A DNA stretch of 64,000 bases from Fragum whitleyi (taxonomy: Eukaryota; Mollusca; Bivalvia; Cardiida; Cardiidae), in the NCBI GenBank assembly GCA_948146395.1, contig OX411551.1, positions 49,844,997-49,908,996 of the forward strand, written 5' to 3'. Positions 23,226-34,280 of the stretch are shown piece after piece. The notes under the pieces were generated by a model, which was not told the origin of the DNA, did no database searches, and saw nothing but the letters and a program-made list of their open reading frames with translations. Position 1 is the first letter of the stretch, and each line of letters starts with the position of its first letter. A program made the position numbers and the translations under genes.

Positions 23226-23358
23226 ATAGAAAAAATACGAACAAATCGCTCGAAATCTTGATAATTTCTCTTTTTGGAACTTGGAAGCGCATAATGGGGT
23301 TGTGAAGAAATAGAAATCCTTTTATAAAACTCGTAATCATATTTTATTTAAGGGAGGT

Positions 23359-23799
23359 ACAGTTACAAACATCGTGAAATTGACAAGGTGAATGATAATG
23401 GATTGATTTAGGAATGAAATTGAATGAGTGGGTGGAGCGACTTTTGAGTGAATTTAATGGGAGGTAATCCAGTATTGCAAATTTTGTTCAGGATGAACAA
23501 AATTAGCAATATTGATTACCTCCCTTTAATAAAATATGCATACAAGTTCATTAGATGGCCCCCTATTTCTTCAAGAACCTATCAGACGCTTACAATTTCA
23601 ATTAAATAAGTGAAATCCCGATTTTTTTCCTAGCTATTATTATTTTGAACGAAGTTGTTTATATATGTTTTTCAGTGAGTTTGGAGCGTTTTTGAATGGT
23701 TTGAGTGAGTGTTTGGAATGAATGAATGGAGCGCTGAGGAAGCGATTTAGACTGGTTTTGATTGAGTTAAATGTCAATTTCACGATGTAATAAACTGTA
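23359..23799 (-). mobile_element. Family A MITE, reverse orientation, young copy
   Basis: ACAGTTACAAACATCGTGAA to CACGATGTAATAAACTGT, about 441 bp, TA flanked. The hairpin at 23459-23524 has both CpGs changed to TG/CA (ATTGC and GCAAT). Very similar to the copy at 39876-40310 in the same orientation. Confidence 0.9.
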
Positions 23800-23950
23800 T
23801 TAATATCGCTAATTTCGTTCACGAGGAACGATATTAGCGATGTGGTATTTCATCTCTTTCATTAATTCCAAAACTAACCTCAGCCATTCAATATAATTTA
23901 AAAAAATCCATTTACATTCAACTTGTAATTTGCACGATGTTTTTATTGCA
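23799..23950 (+). mobile_element. Family A right-half fragment
   Basis: AATATCGCTAATTTCGTTCA and ACGATATTAGCGATGTGG, then a decayed right arm and GCACGATGTTTTTATTG. Directly abuts the previous copy. Confidence 0.55.
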
Positions 23951-24236
23951 TACATGTATTGTTCTTCCACTAAAGAACAAGAACGGGGAACTCATTCATA
24001 AACTAGGCATTCGTTACCACTTGATTTCAAGCACGTATGATACATATTAAAGATATGAGTAAACGATACGATGTTTGTGGGAATTTATTTAAACGCATTC
24101 CTTTTCAAAATACAATAAGTCTGGAATCCTTTGATATGAAAGAGTAACTTCCAAGGTCTTACTTGAAAAATCCTTCCATTTAGAAGTAACGTGCTACTGT
24201 TGAAAATATTATAAACACTATATATCCGCAAATTAA

Positions 24237-25205
24237 GGTTCATGTAAAGTGTTTGAGACCCAATTTTAAGGACGCTTCATTAGCTAAGAATAAGCAGTTA
24301 GTCCAGATATATTGTATATCAAAATAAAGCTATTTTTAGCACAAGTAGTTGAGCAACATAAGACCGTCATAGCTTTAGCGGTTAAGCCAAAACATTGTGG
24401 AAAAGGGTCATTTTGTACAGAACAAGCAACTGCATGACAGTTGGATAAAATTGGCTCATATTTTAACAAAGTACAGTCTAAAGTACTACTCAGGTACTAC
24501 TACAACCTTAGATATAAAACTCGGTCTCAAAAGGCTTTTTTGAAACAATTATTTTCCATTTATTTTGTCAACATACTTGTCAAACCGGTTTGGTCTGTTT
24601 TCAAAATAGATGTTACGGTATGGTGCAACAGCACATTATGATATTGTGAAATATTTTCTGCGATTTATTTACATCTATAGTTTTTGAATTCAACGATCTA
24701 TAATAAATTACTATATAATTATCATTCAGTTAATTGGAAATTGATATATTGCTTAAAAACCTTACAGGTATGTAAGATATTAATGTCCATTTATGTTGTG
24801 ATAACACACAATACCTTAAAAAAAGATATACACGTGTACAAAATTAGAATAAAATATATTACATATGTGTTTATAAAATAAGTCAAAATAAATTGCTTGC
24901 ATAACTACGTTTTGGGCTCGAGTTTTATCCCAACGTTTGTAGTAGTACCTGAGTAGTACTTTAAACTGTACTTTGTTAAAATATGGGCCAATTTTATCCA
25001 ACAGTCTTGCAGTTGCTTATTCTGTACAAAATGACCCTTTTCCACAATGCTTTGGCTATACCGCTATAGCTATGGCAGTCTTGTTTTGCTTAACTGCTTT
25101 TACTCAAGAATAGCTTCATTTTGATATATAATATACCTGGACATACTGCTTTTTCTGGGCAAATGATGTGTTTTAAAATTTGGCCTCAAACACTTTACAT
25201 GAACC
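24237..25205 (+). mobile_element. Family G foldback element
   Basis: Two arms of about 271 bp (24237-24507 and 24935-25205) are inverted copies with a spacer of about 430 bp. The outer ends are GGTTCATGTAAAGTGTTTGA and its mirror. TTAA occurs on both sides (24233-24236 and 25206-25209), consistent with a TTAA target-site duplication as made by piggyBac-type elements, although the terminal bases are not the usual piggyBac CCY. Short frames inside are not coding. Confidence 0.85.
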
Positions 25206-25271
25206 TTAAAACCATTCAAAATCACTCGCTCAGTAGACAGAAAAAATAAAGATCTAATTTTATGTCTGCTA

Positions 25272-25778
25272 AAATGAATTACATAGTAAAGTTGATACTC
25301 ATCTCGATAAAAAAAAACATTTCAAAAGACTTGCTCAACGCCCCAATTATTCATTCCAAACACTCACTCAAATAATTGAGCCTGTGCATGACATTTCCAA
25401 CAATTTCAAATGTGCACCAAGCAAAGACTCTGTCCTGTCTCTGCATCTGCACAGTCAGACCAGAGCCTTCACTATGCAATTTGTAGCTAAATAAGGTCTT
25501 TAAGTGTCTGGAGACAGTTAGGCAATCCTCTATTTACACTATGTAACTGTCTGGGCTGCTAAATGTTTGCACCTCACGTTTAAGTCAAATTGTTGGAAAT
25601 GTCACACACAGGCTGTAGGAAAAAGTATAGCATATTTCGTCCAATTGTACGCAATTAACGGTTATGTTTTACCTTCCTTGAAAATCATTCATATTACGCT
25701 CCACACATTCAGTCCATTTCATTTCAAAACCATTCCAAAATCATTCGTCTTGTCAATTTTACAATATTCCTTACTGTA
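25272..25778 (+). mobile_element. Family A MITE carrying a nested family C copy
   Basis: The left part ACATAGTAAAGTTGATACTC with CATTC arm ends at 25377. Family C occupies 25378-25614. The family A right arm (CGCTCCACACATTC, TCATTCGTCTTGTC) ends TTACTGTA at 25778. The family A hairpin is lost. Confidence 0.7.
25378..25614 (+). mobile_element. Family C MITE
   Basis: Left terminus GAGCCTGTGCATGACATTTC; right terminus GGAAATGTCACACACAGGCT. 237 bp, noncoding. Confidence 0.8.
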
Positions 25779-26035
25779 TTCTGCAAAGGTCTCCAGGAGA
25801 CCGAGCAATGCAAACGATGCTTATTTTTGACGCGTAGTCATCGATTTTTCATACTTTGACGATTTATGAAAAAAGAACATGTATTGTTTTCTTTGCGCGT
25901 TTATGTTGCGTTGAGCCTAATTAGAATTTCGCAAAGAGACCAAAGATCGATGTTCGGCCGACATGGAGGGAAATCGTGACTCGTTTCATGACTGAATTGA
26001 CATAGAATTATGGGACAATGACTCCTGTCCCGCGT

Positions 26036-26228
26036 CCAGGGGCCAGTTTCATCAAAAACATTTAAGACGTATTTTTGTCTTACTGATGACTTTTCAGATA
26101 TCAAGGACAAAAATCACGTATCACCAATCTATCAACACCTATGTAAAGTGATTTTTGTTGTTACTGCTTCAAAAGCCATTAGTAAGACAAAAAAACGTCT
26201 TTAATGCCTTGATGAAACTGGCCCCTGG
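26036..26228 (+). mobile_element. Family E MITE
   Basis: The left end CCAGGGGCCAGTTTCATCAA is mirrored at the right (TTGATGAAACTGGCCCCTGG). Sub-terminal AAGACGTATTTTTGTCTTAC is mirrored by GTAAGACAAAAAAACGTCTT. 193 bp. Confidence 0.8.
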
Positions 26229-26241
26229 ATTGCAGAACGAT

Positions 26242-26318
26242 GCAAACTGTTCGCAATTTATATCCCGTCTTGAATGGGCATGTGCGTGCAAAGCGGGATT
26301 TAAATTGCAAACTGTTTG
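26242..26318. repeat. Hairpin of the 1754 family
   Basis: CAAACTGTTCGCAATTTATA and CCCG pair with CGGG and the TTTAAATTGCAAACTGTTTG strand. The loop shares GCATGTGCGTGCAAAG with the 1754 element (GCACATGCAC, TGTGCAAAG). It follows family E by 14 bp. Confidence 0.7.
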
Positions 26319-26492
26319 TACTGTTTTGTCCTTTTGAATGCAGGGCTTCTTTCACCAGACGGTCTCTCGCCATTGGCGACAAAACGTACGTGACGAAATT
26401 TGAACGATTCTTGGTATGCATAACTTTTGAAGTATTATGGATCTTTTTAGATCTGGCAGGATGGGGCCTTGAACTGCAAAATGCATGAAATA

Positions 26493-26757
26493 TGTGACCC
26501 GTCACGTAAAAAGGGACCATCTGGAAACTCTGCAATATGGCTATTTGAAAAAGAGATTGGGTCCTGTATTGGTCAACCTCAAGTCGAATTTAAAAAATTC
26601 TTTCTATGGAAGGTAGATTGAACATTCTAGATTCAGAAAATAAGCACAATGCGAAAAAAATCGACCTTAGTCAGTCTGCGCAAACCGCGCAGTCTGACTA
26701 GGGTCGGCACTTTACGCACTACCGAGATGGTGGTCCCTTTTCGCGTGACGGGTCACA
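26493..26757 (+). mobile_element. Family B MITE
   Basis: The TGTGACCCGTCACGTAAAAA end is mirrored by CTTTTCGCGTGACGGGTCAC. TA flanks both sides. An inner palindrome is near 26665-26705 (CTTAGTCAGTCTGCGC with GCGCAGTCTGACTAGG). Open frames over it reflect the inverted repeats. Confidence 0.85.
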
Positions 26758-27064
26758 TATGCAAAAGGCAAAAACGACTGACTTTTTCTCAAGGGCGCCG
26801 AATACGATGTTTCAGAGCGTCCAGCTCTCGTTGCCATGAAAACCACATAAACTTAAAAAAGTAAATCATGAACACTTTTCTTGTGATCAGCCCTAAGTAA
26901 AGCCCTGCGTTCAGGACGACGAAACGTCGCAAATTGTTTGCGAATTTTTCACCGCTTTGCACGTACACGTTTTCGGATTTTGTTTACAGGGCAGGAGGAA
27001 AAATTTCGCGTTTAAGAAATGGTATTCTTCTTTGCAGGAAATTCACGCGCAAAGAGCATTGCAT

Positions 27065-27999
27065 TTTGGCCTGGTTTAGCAGGAAACAACCCTGTATCTT
27101 GGGAATTGGCTAGGAATTAAATAATCGTGTCAAAGACCGATCAACATGTGTACTACGTAGTTACTTTGTGCTCATGCGCACGCAAAAAAATAGGTCTAGT
27201 ATACGTCACCACCTGTAGTGCGACACGAAGTGCTTTGTGTGGTCAACACAGTGCTTGCATATCACTACGCTGTGTTAAAATCAAAGCATTGATAGTACTG
27301 AAGGCGAGGGAACTGAATAGACGAAACAACATACGAGGTCATTTTTTTTAAAAATAACCTTGATTATTCACCTTATCCATATCAGTTATACCAGAAATCT
27401 TCTTACTTATCACTGCCAAAATCACTGATGTGTTAAAGTTAAGTAGCTTTTATATTTGATATATACGGATGACCTTGCTAATAAGGAAAAGAAGAAAATG
27501 CTTCTTACAAACATCTTCTCCCTTCTCCCTAATATTATATACTCTTTCTGCTACAAATTTTACTAATTTGCCAACATATCGTATGTAATCTGCAACCTTT
27601 TACAATTTGGACCTGTCTGAACATGTGTTGTCTTGTAATGGATTAAATCTAGATTAGGAAAAATTTAAAAGCCATGTTCCATCCTTAAACCCTAAAACAG
27701 ACGACAAAAAATTTTAGACTGGGCCAACTTGGAACAGGTTGTAGACAATAAATCTACATTATACCCAGGGAAAAAGTTGTTTTGGTGGTCTCAGCGCTAT
27801 ACAGTAAGCATAACATTCGACATTTTTCCTTTGAAGTGAGTTCAGAATGTGGCTTACGATTCCTATAAGTAAACGGAACCCTTGGTTTCCCTCGCCTAAA
27901 AAAGCCTTGCTAAAAGATTAAAAAATTGGAGTACATGCCTTCAAATGTCACCTTGCCTCTTTATAAACCAGGCTTTCAGCGCTTTTAGCGCTTTGATTC
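27065..27999 (+). mobile_element. Family D element, internally deleted
   Basis: GGCCTGGTTTAGCAGG to CAGCGCTTTTAGCGCTTTGA. Compared with 31634-32891 it lacks about 300 bp in the middle (after AATCTACATTATACCCAGG). Other landmarks are shared: TACGTAGTTACTTTGTGCTC, TGATAGTACTGAAGGCGAGG, GGAACCCTTGGTTTCCCTCG. Confidence 0.75.
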
Positions 28000-28516
28000 T
28001 AAACTGTATCAAACGTTTTTCATCCTAGACGCAAGTTGGGTTTTTCAAATAGAACCTCTATTTTGAAGATATATTTTCCTTATTCTTGATAATCCCATAC
28101 ATTTGATGTTATTATTAGCCTGATTTTTGGAAACAGTTACATGTGCTTAAGGAGAAAACGATTACAAATATGTTTCAAGGGTCTTTTTCATATGTACAAA
28201 AGCATTATAGAATGTTTTAACATCTAGTTATGAAATTTCAAAAGCATCTTACTGTAGAAGGTGTTGAGAGTATATAAAAATCCCATCTTACTATCCTAAC
28301 CAGTAGGTAAAATGGTTCAGTGTTTGAAGCGAAGTGATTTGAAGTGCGGGAATTACATATCTTTAACTTGTGAAAATTATCTATAATTATGTTTTACTAG
28401 AGTACATTGTCGGATAAGATCAGTTTCGTTGGTTTTGTGAAATAACGGTGATTTTTAAGTTATTATCATTATTTTTATTATTACTATTTTGAATATTCAC
28501 TTTTAATATAAAGCAT
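28000..28516. other. Unassigned stretch
   Basis: Nothing recognised. Confidence 0.3.
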
Positions 28517-28599
28517 AATAAAGCATCATCATTTACATAAAACTATTTTTTATATATTATATATAAAAAATAGTTTTATCTAAATGATGATGCTTTATT
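28517..28599. repeat. Near-perfect 83-bp palindrome
   Basis: AATAAAGCATCATCATTTAC is mirrored at the far end (TAAATGATGATGCTTTATT). The inner arms ATAAAACTATTTTTTATATA and mirror meet at a central TATATTATATATA with almost no loop. Confidence 0.85.
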
Positions 28600-28911
28600 T
28601 TCAGCTTTTGGTACAGATATTATTTGTTCGTAATCATTGTCAAAATTCTATCAAATTTAAATAAATAAGAACCTCTAAAATCAAAAAGGTTTGTTTTTTT
28701 CGGACGAAGCATTTGTAATACTTGCATTTCGAATGTTAATGTGTAAAGCAATACATAACTATAACAAAACTATAAGACACGAAAAGTATATTCCTTTACA
28801 TACATTGAAGTGACAAGCAAGAATCATTGGTCAAAAATCTAATTTCCTTTTACTTACTTTTTATTAGATTGTTTTACAGCCATATCGACTCATTTCTTCC
28901 ATTATATTTGT

Positions 28912-29405
28912 ACAGTTATTCAAATCATAAAGTTGACACCCATTTCGACCAAAAACATTCAAAATCAATTGCTAAGCGTTCCAGTTATTCATTCCAAACA
29001 ATCACTTGAAGAAACTCAAAACCCTTCGGAATTGCTCACAAAAGCATCGAACTCGTTCAAAATGAGCAAGATTTAAATAAAATCGATCAAATATAATAAT
29101 ATCATTTTAAATGAAATTGATTGGTGTTGGTTTTTAGCGTCTGATTTTCCGCGAAAAAACAAAATCAAAAAGAGAATGTACATTTTTATGAAATCTTTCT
29201 CATCACACTTGTACAATTTCATTCCAAAACGATTTCATTTCAAAAGCGCGTAGACTTATAAAAAAGAAATCTACATGTAATTGACAAAAGACCTTCCTTT
29301 TATTAAATTCAATTTAATCAAAACTCACTCATCACACTTATTCAATTTCATTCCAAAATCATTCCAAGTTCATTCACCTTGTCGATTTCACGATGTTGTA
29401 AAAAG
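28912..29405 (+). mobile_element. Family A MITE, diverged
   Basis: ACAGTTATTCAAATCATAAA to GTCGATTTCACGATGTTGT. Both arms are recognisable, but the central region differs (GGTGTTGGTTTTTAGCGTCT) and the hairpin is reduced. Confidence 0.65.
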
Positions 29406-29699
29406 TACGTAGATCAACGCAAAGTAAGGTAATAAATATCAACAATTTCGTTCAAATTGGATGAAATTGGCGATTTTCTTACTCCGCTTTATTTGAGTTA
29501 AAGCCTAGGGCTTTCTACACTTCAATATCATAAAAAAAAGAATCCGAAACTATGTCTAATATGCAAAGTTCTTGTCGGCATCAGATAATTTCTGTGCTCT
29601 CCGTACATCTAGTTAAGAACTTAAATGGTAATATTCATTTTGGAGATTATCGAATTACGTCTAAATGATGGTTCTTACATTCTTATACCAGTTATGAAA

Positions 29700-30070
29700 A
29701 TTGAGACTTTGACAATATGAAGGATTTTTTTAATGATGCGAAATGATTAGGATAAGTGGGATGAGCGAGTATTGAATTTGAAAAAAAAGTAAAATAGAAT
29801 GTGTTATTGAGTCATGTACGATATTGTATTACCTCCCTTTATCAAAATAACGTTAACTTCTACGTTTTTGTCTTCTGTGATCAGTCGAACGCTTTTTAAA
29901 TCAATGACATGATTAAATAATTTGATAGATTTGAATTATGTTTCTGATCGTTACAGACGATTTCGAAACATTTTAGAACGACGTTTTGTCGATTTCGAGT
30001 GATTAAACTCACTGACTTATAAGCAACCGATAGAGCACTGAGCAAACGGTTAGCAAAGGTCCAAACATGT
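29700..30070 (-). mobile_element. Decayed family A MITE
   Basis: GAGACTTTGACAATATGAAG, GATTAGGATAAGTGGGATGA and GTATTACCTCCCTTTATC keep the reverse-orientation order. The ends are too decayed to place exactly. Confidence 0.45.
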
Positions 30071-30485
30071 GTAAATGCAAAAACCTATATGTGCTGTTTG
30101 TTTCCGTGAAATGAAATCTAAAGCTTCATAAGTTTAAATTTAAACTTCTAAAAACGATTTTTTTTCTACTTTTTAGAGAGAGGAATACCGTATAAACAAG
30201 ACAAAAGTTTCAAATTAATATCAATAGTCAGGAACGCACTAACCTCTTCATCTACATGTATAGTGAAAGAATACATTAATCTTTTCAGGAGGAATTTGAT
30301 GAAAAGGAATTATAATTAATCGAAAGGAAATCTGTTCAGACATACGAAAACAAAGAATTTAAGCCTATCTCACAGAAGAATCAACTAATTAATTCTAATA
30401 ATGTGAGAACTAATAAATAATCATCAGTTTCAAAGAAAGTGCAAAGTGCCAGCGGATTCTTGGCTTATAAAGACCAGTGAAATTC

Positions 30486-30549
30486 ATGGCCAATTTTCCG
30501 GTTTTTACAATTCAAAATGTAAAGGAATTTACCGATCACATTACGAAAG
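30486..30549 (+). CDS. Candidate first coding exon, unidentified gene
   Basis: ATGGCC opens a 21-codon frame, MANFPVFTIQNVKEFTDHIT plus K, and runs directly into a consensus splice donor AAAG|GTAAGC (30546-30555), leaving one overhanging base. The sense, balanced amino-acid composition and strong donor make it look like a real 5' exon. TATAAAG at 30466-30472 is too close to the ATG to be a normal TATA box for it, so an upstream start or an internal coding exon is possible. I could not find a phase-compatible next exon within 1 kb; the nearby frame ending GAATTAAAGTGAGT (about 30846) does not join in frame. Function unknown. Confidence 0.3.
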
Positions 30550-30678
30550 GTAAGCGATTTTTATCATAGTCTTTAGATCGTGCATGCATACTTTGTAGAA
30601 CTTTTTTTAAGCTGGCGTTCTAATTAGTAAGTACTCTTTCGGATTCAAAAAAAGAAGAAAACAAAATACAATCCGTAA

Positions 30679-31296
30679 AGTTACAATTAGTAACAATGTG
30701 GAATTGACATCCGCTATTTTCCGCAATTTTTTCACCCACAATCGATTTTTTTCCTACAAAGAAAATGGAAGCAAAGTATGTTTAGGGCGATTCGAATGAA
30801 ATCACGGAGCGTTCTCGAAAGTTATCGGACGGAATCTCATGAAGAATTAAAGTGAGTCGTAGAAATAGCTTGGATATCAAATTGAGAGGGCTTATAAGCC
30901 TGCCTTGTGTTGAATGAGCGTGAAGTTTTATGATGTTTTCACTATACATTATCCCTTTTTCAGAGCGTTTAAAAAAAGATAAAGTGATTTAAACTTAATG
31001 CTTTGATTTGATAAAGGTGCATTCAGACTAAGATGAAACGGTCGTGAACCGTTTCAGAATTGGTTCCCCTCTTTACATGTATTCATACATGCAAATCGGA
31101 CATATTTGTAACAGTTACAATCGTTTTTGTACCCTAAATGCTGATAAGTGGTTTTAGGGAATACATGTAGGTCCTTTGCATGAATTCTAAAAATCCTTAA
31201 TTTCATTCAAGACTCGAGCAACCCACTCGTTCGATTTGATTCCGAAATAATTTCATAATCATCCAACTTGTCAATATAACGATGATCTTAAATATA
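30679..31296 (+). mobile_element. Decayed family A boundaries
   Basis: ACAATTAGTAACAATGTGGA at the left and TTCATTCAAGACTCGAGC with CAACTTGTCAATATAACGAT at the right are family A ends. The 500 bp between them is unlike other copies, so this is either a filled-in element or two separate fragments. Confidence 0.4.
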
Positions 31297-31483
31297 CTAA
31301 ATACGAATCTAATACGTTTCAATAATTGATAGTTAAATGTTGTCCATTTCCAGCAAAAAAGAGAAGTCGATCTTGCTGAAGCGACTACGTCTATTTAGCG
31401 ACCAATTCATTATGCGAGCGTTTTTAAAACTCCTTTTCAAAATCAAAACATCTTAAAAGGTAGATTTCTATATTGTAAAAACA

Positions 31484-31545
31484 TCAATAGAATCGTCTCA
31501 CTGAGACGATTCTATTGAGCGTTTGCAACAAAGGTTTTTAAGAAT
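31484..31545. repeat. Palindrome shared with family F
   Basis: CAATAGAATCGTCTCACTGA and its mirror, followed by GCGTTTGCAACAAAGG. The same motif is inside the family F element at 40727-40775 (GGAATCGTCTCATTGAGACG, then GGGTTTCAACAACAC). Confidence 0.65.
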
Positions 31546-31633
31546 TTCTCAATTGTATACTTATTCAATCAAATTCGTGTTTCTCATTGGTGAACAATGC
31601 GTGTAATAAACGACAATTGCCTTAATCGACCAG

Positions 31634-32891
31634 TTTTTGGCCTGGTTTAGCAGGCCATAGGAGACAACCCTGTATCCTGGAAATTGACCAGGAAAAAGAT
31701 AATCTAATAAAAAAACCGAACAACGTGTGTACTACGTAGCTTTTTTGTGCTCACGCGCGCGCAAAAAATAGGTCGAGTATACGTCGTCAACTTTTGTGCG
31801 ACACGAAGTGCTTTGCGTGTTCAACGCAGTGCTTACATATCACTACGCTAAGCTAAAGTCAAAGTATTGGTAGTACTGAAGGCGAGGGAACTGAATAGAC
31901 GAAACAACACATGCGAACAATTTTCTAGAATATAACCTTGATTATTCAGCTTGTCCTTATCATGTAAACCAGACCTTTTCTTTCTTATCACTGCCAAATT
32001 TATTGCTGTGTTAAAGATACGTAGCTTTTTATATTTGATCTTGACGGATGACCTTGCTAATAGGGAAAAAGAAGAAAATGCTGCTTATTAACATTTCTCC
32101 TTTCTCCCTAATATTATCTACCTTTTCTGTTCCAAATTTTACTTATTTGCCCACATATTGTAGTAATCTGCAACCCTTTACAATTTGGACCTGACCAAAC
32201 ATTTGTTGTCTTGTAATGGATTAATCTAAATTAGAAAAATTTAAAAGCCTTGTCCCTTCCTTAAACCCTTAAATAGACGACATAATTATAGACTGGTCCA
32301 ACTTGCAACAGGAAGCAGACAATAAGTCAACATGAGTGTAATTTGATATATATCTAGGGTAGAAATTAAACCATAATGGGATATGAGTATAGGGTGGACC
32401 ATATTGTGGGAAAGGGAGAAATTGACTCTTTCAATTTCTTGTGTTCCCACAGAAAAATACAACATCTTTATGGAATTCAATAAAATGTTAGAGAAAGAGC
32501 CGACGAGCTTGTGCCCCTAAAAAACAGCATTACAACGATTTTTAGACGGAATGACCGAATGGATAAATCCACTGACTAGTAGCAAACCAATCAACTCAAC
32601 TAAAATTATAAAACCGCGAGTTGCGCCTGTCCGCAAAGCGGTATCTTGCGTAGTAATCTATACCCTTGAAATTAGTTGTTTTTGGCGGACTCAGTGCTAT
32701 ATAGTGAGCATACCGTTCGAAATATTTCCTTTGAAGTGAGTTCGGAATGAGGCGTACGATCCATATAGGCAAATGGAACCCTTGGTTTCCCTCGCCTAAA
32801 AAAAGCCTTGCTAAAAAGATTCAAATCAAATATTCAAATGTCACCATGCCTCTTTAAAAACAAGACCTTCAGCGCTTTTTGCGCTTTGATT
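31634..32891 (+). mobile_element. Family D element, longest copy
   Basis: TTTTTGGCCTGGTTTAGCAG to CAGCGCTTTTTGCGCTTTGA, about 1.26 kb. No recognisable protein is encoded. Open frames at 32286-32480 and 32551-32739 have no domains. The inner hairpin motif is at about 31856-31878. Non-autonomous element of unknown class. Confidence 0.75.
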
Positions 32892-33347
32892 TTTCTGGTC
32901 CTGCTAGTGGTCGCATAAAACGAGTTAAATACGAGTTTTACTGTAATCATGATTTTTCGTCCTTTCAAGTATTCATAATGCGAAACAATGATTGAGAGAA
33001 TATTTCATCGTTTGACGACTTGTTCCGGTTATCATTTCCTCTTGCCTTGTTAAATAACTAATGGCTTCATTTGTCAATTATCGTTATTCGGAATTCGAAA
33101 TTTTTAGAGAATCACATAGGGAAGGTGGTGGCTTTCATTTAAAGGCTGCCTTTAATGTTGAACTAATTGACATTTTCTTGAATAAGACCTATTCAATTCC
33201 CTTCCAAAATCAATCAATATGTCAATTTCCATCTTGTCGAACCAAGGGTTACGAACGTTTAACTTATCTAACGAAAAGAATCTATCGATTAGATACCCCT
33301 TGACTCGTGAAGAAATATTTCACGATGTTCTTAACTGTAAGCGCTGA

Positions 33348-34045
33348 GCGAGAGATTTATTATGAATTTGATGAATGTTAATTTCACAATGGTACTAACT
33401 GTAGGATGGCCTCCAGACAATGTAATGTGAACTCGGTATTCAGTTTATAATGCCCTGAGACGTTCAAGGACAATGTCCACACTAAAACGCACCAATGTGT
33501 GTCAAATTTTATGATATCGTTTGATACATTTAAAAACACCGTGAAATTGACACACGCTCACCGTCCGACTAAACCAATTCTATACTTCTCTCCCAGCGAC
33601 TTATTTATTTATTCTAAATACTCGCTAAAATCATTTAGCACGCTCCAAACTAATTGGAATGAATTTAAGGTTAAATTGAATGAGTATCTCGGGTAAGGTT
33701 TTGCTGATATAAGGAGGAAATAATCACACTTTTCGACTAGAGACATTGGAAATCGCGCCATCGGAGCTTTATTCATTCATCTAAAACACCATCTCAAACC
33801 TTTCAGATCGCAACCAAAACCATTGGAATGAATTTTGAGATGAAATTGAATGAGAGTGGTGAGCTTTGAATATAATCAAGGGTATATTGAAAGAAACGCC
33901 AATAAAAACTATTCTAAGGCGCTCGCTCGAAATGTATTCATTCATTCAAAATACCAACTCAAATCTTTCAGAACGCTCCGAAATCATTAGAATGAATTTG
34001 AGATAAAATTGAAAGGGGTGAATGAGGTTCTAATGAAATTATGAA
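33348..34045. repeat. Cluster of alternating family A half-elements
   Basis: Three times in succession a forward arm (CATTCATTC, CGCTCC type) passes directly into a reverse arm (TTGGAATGAATTTAAGG type): around 33660, 33820 and 33985. Short terminus pieces sit at 33316-33340 and 33385-33404. The unit spacing is about 165 bp. Confidence 0.6.
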
Positions 34046-34143
34046 CAAAGCTACTGATACATGTATTTATTACCCACAACCCCCCCCCCCTTTAACCCCA
34101 AAACATGCACAAGAATTTTTCTATGAACAGATTTATGTACATG

Positions 34144-34280
34144 TACACTTAACAACATCATGAAATAGACAAGATGAATGATAATGGAATGAGTTTGGAA
34201 TGAATTTGAATGAATGCGATGAGTGAGTTGTGTGAAATAAGAGGGAGGTAATCCAATTTCGTTAATTTTGTTCAAGATTC
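34144..34280 (-). mobile_element. Family A MITE, truncated at the hairpin
   Basis: ACTTAACAACATCATGAAAT, then the GAATG arm and GGGAGGTAATCCAATTTCG. The sequence breaks off at the hairpin loop (TTCAAGATTC) and passes into a family B fragment. Confidence 0.7.

Noticed and set aside
26179..26535. Overlapping open frames of 60-118 codons on both strands
   Set aside because: They cross family E, the 26242 hairpin and the family B end; inverted repeats open frames on both strands.
30784..30852. Possible second exon (MKSRSVLESYRTESHEELK) before GTGAGT
   Set aside because: Reading phase from the 30486 exon hits a stop for every acceptor I tried; it also lies between family A remnants.
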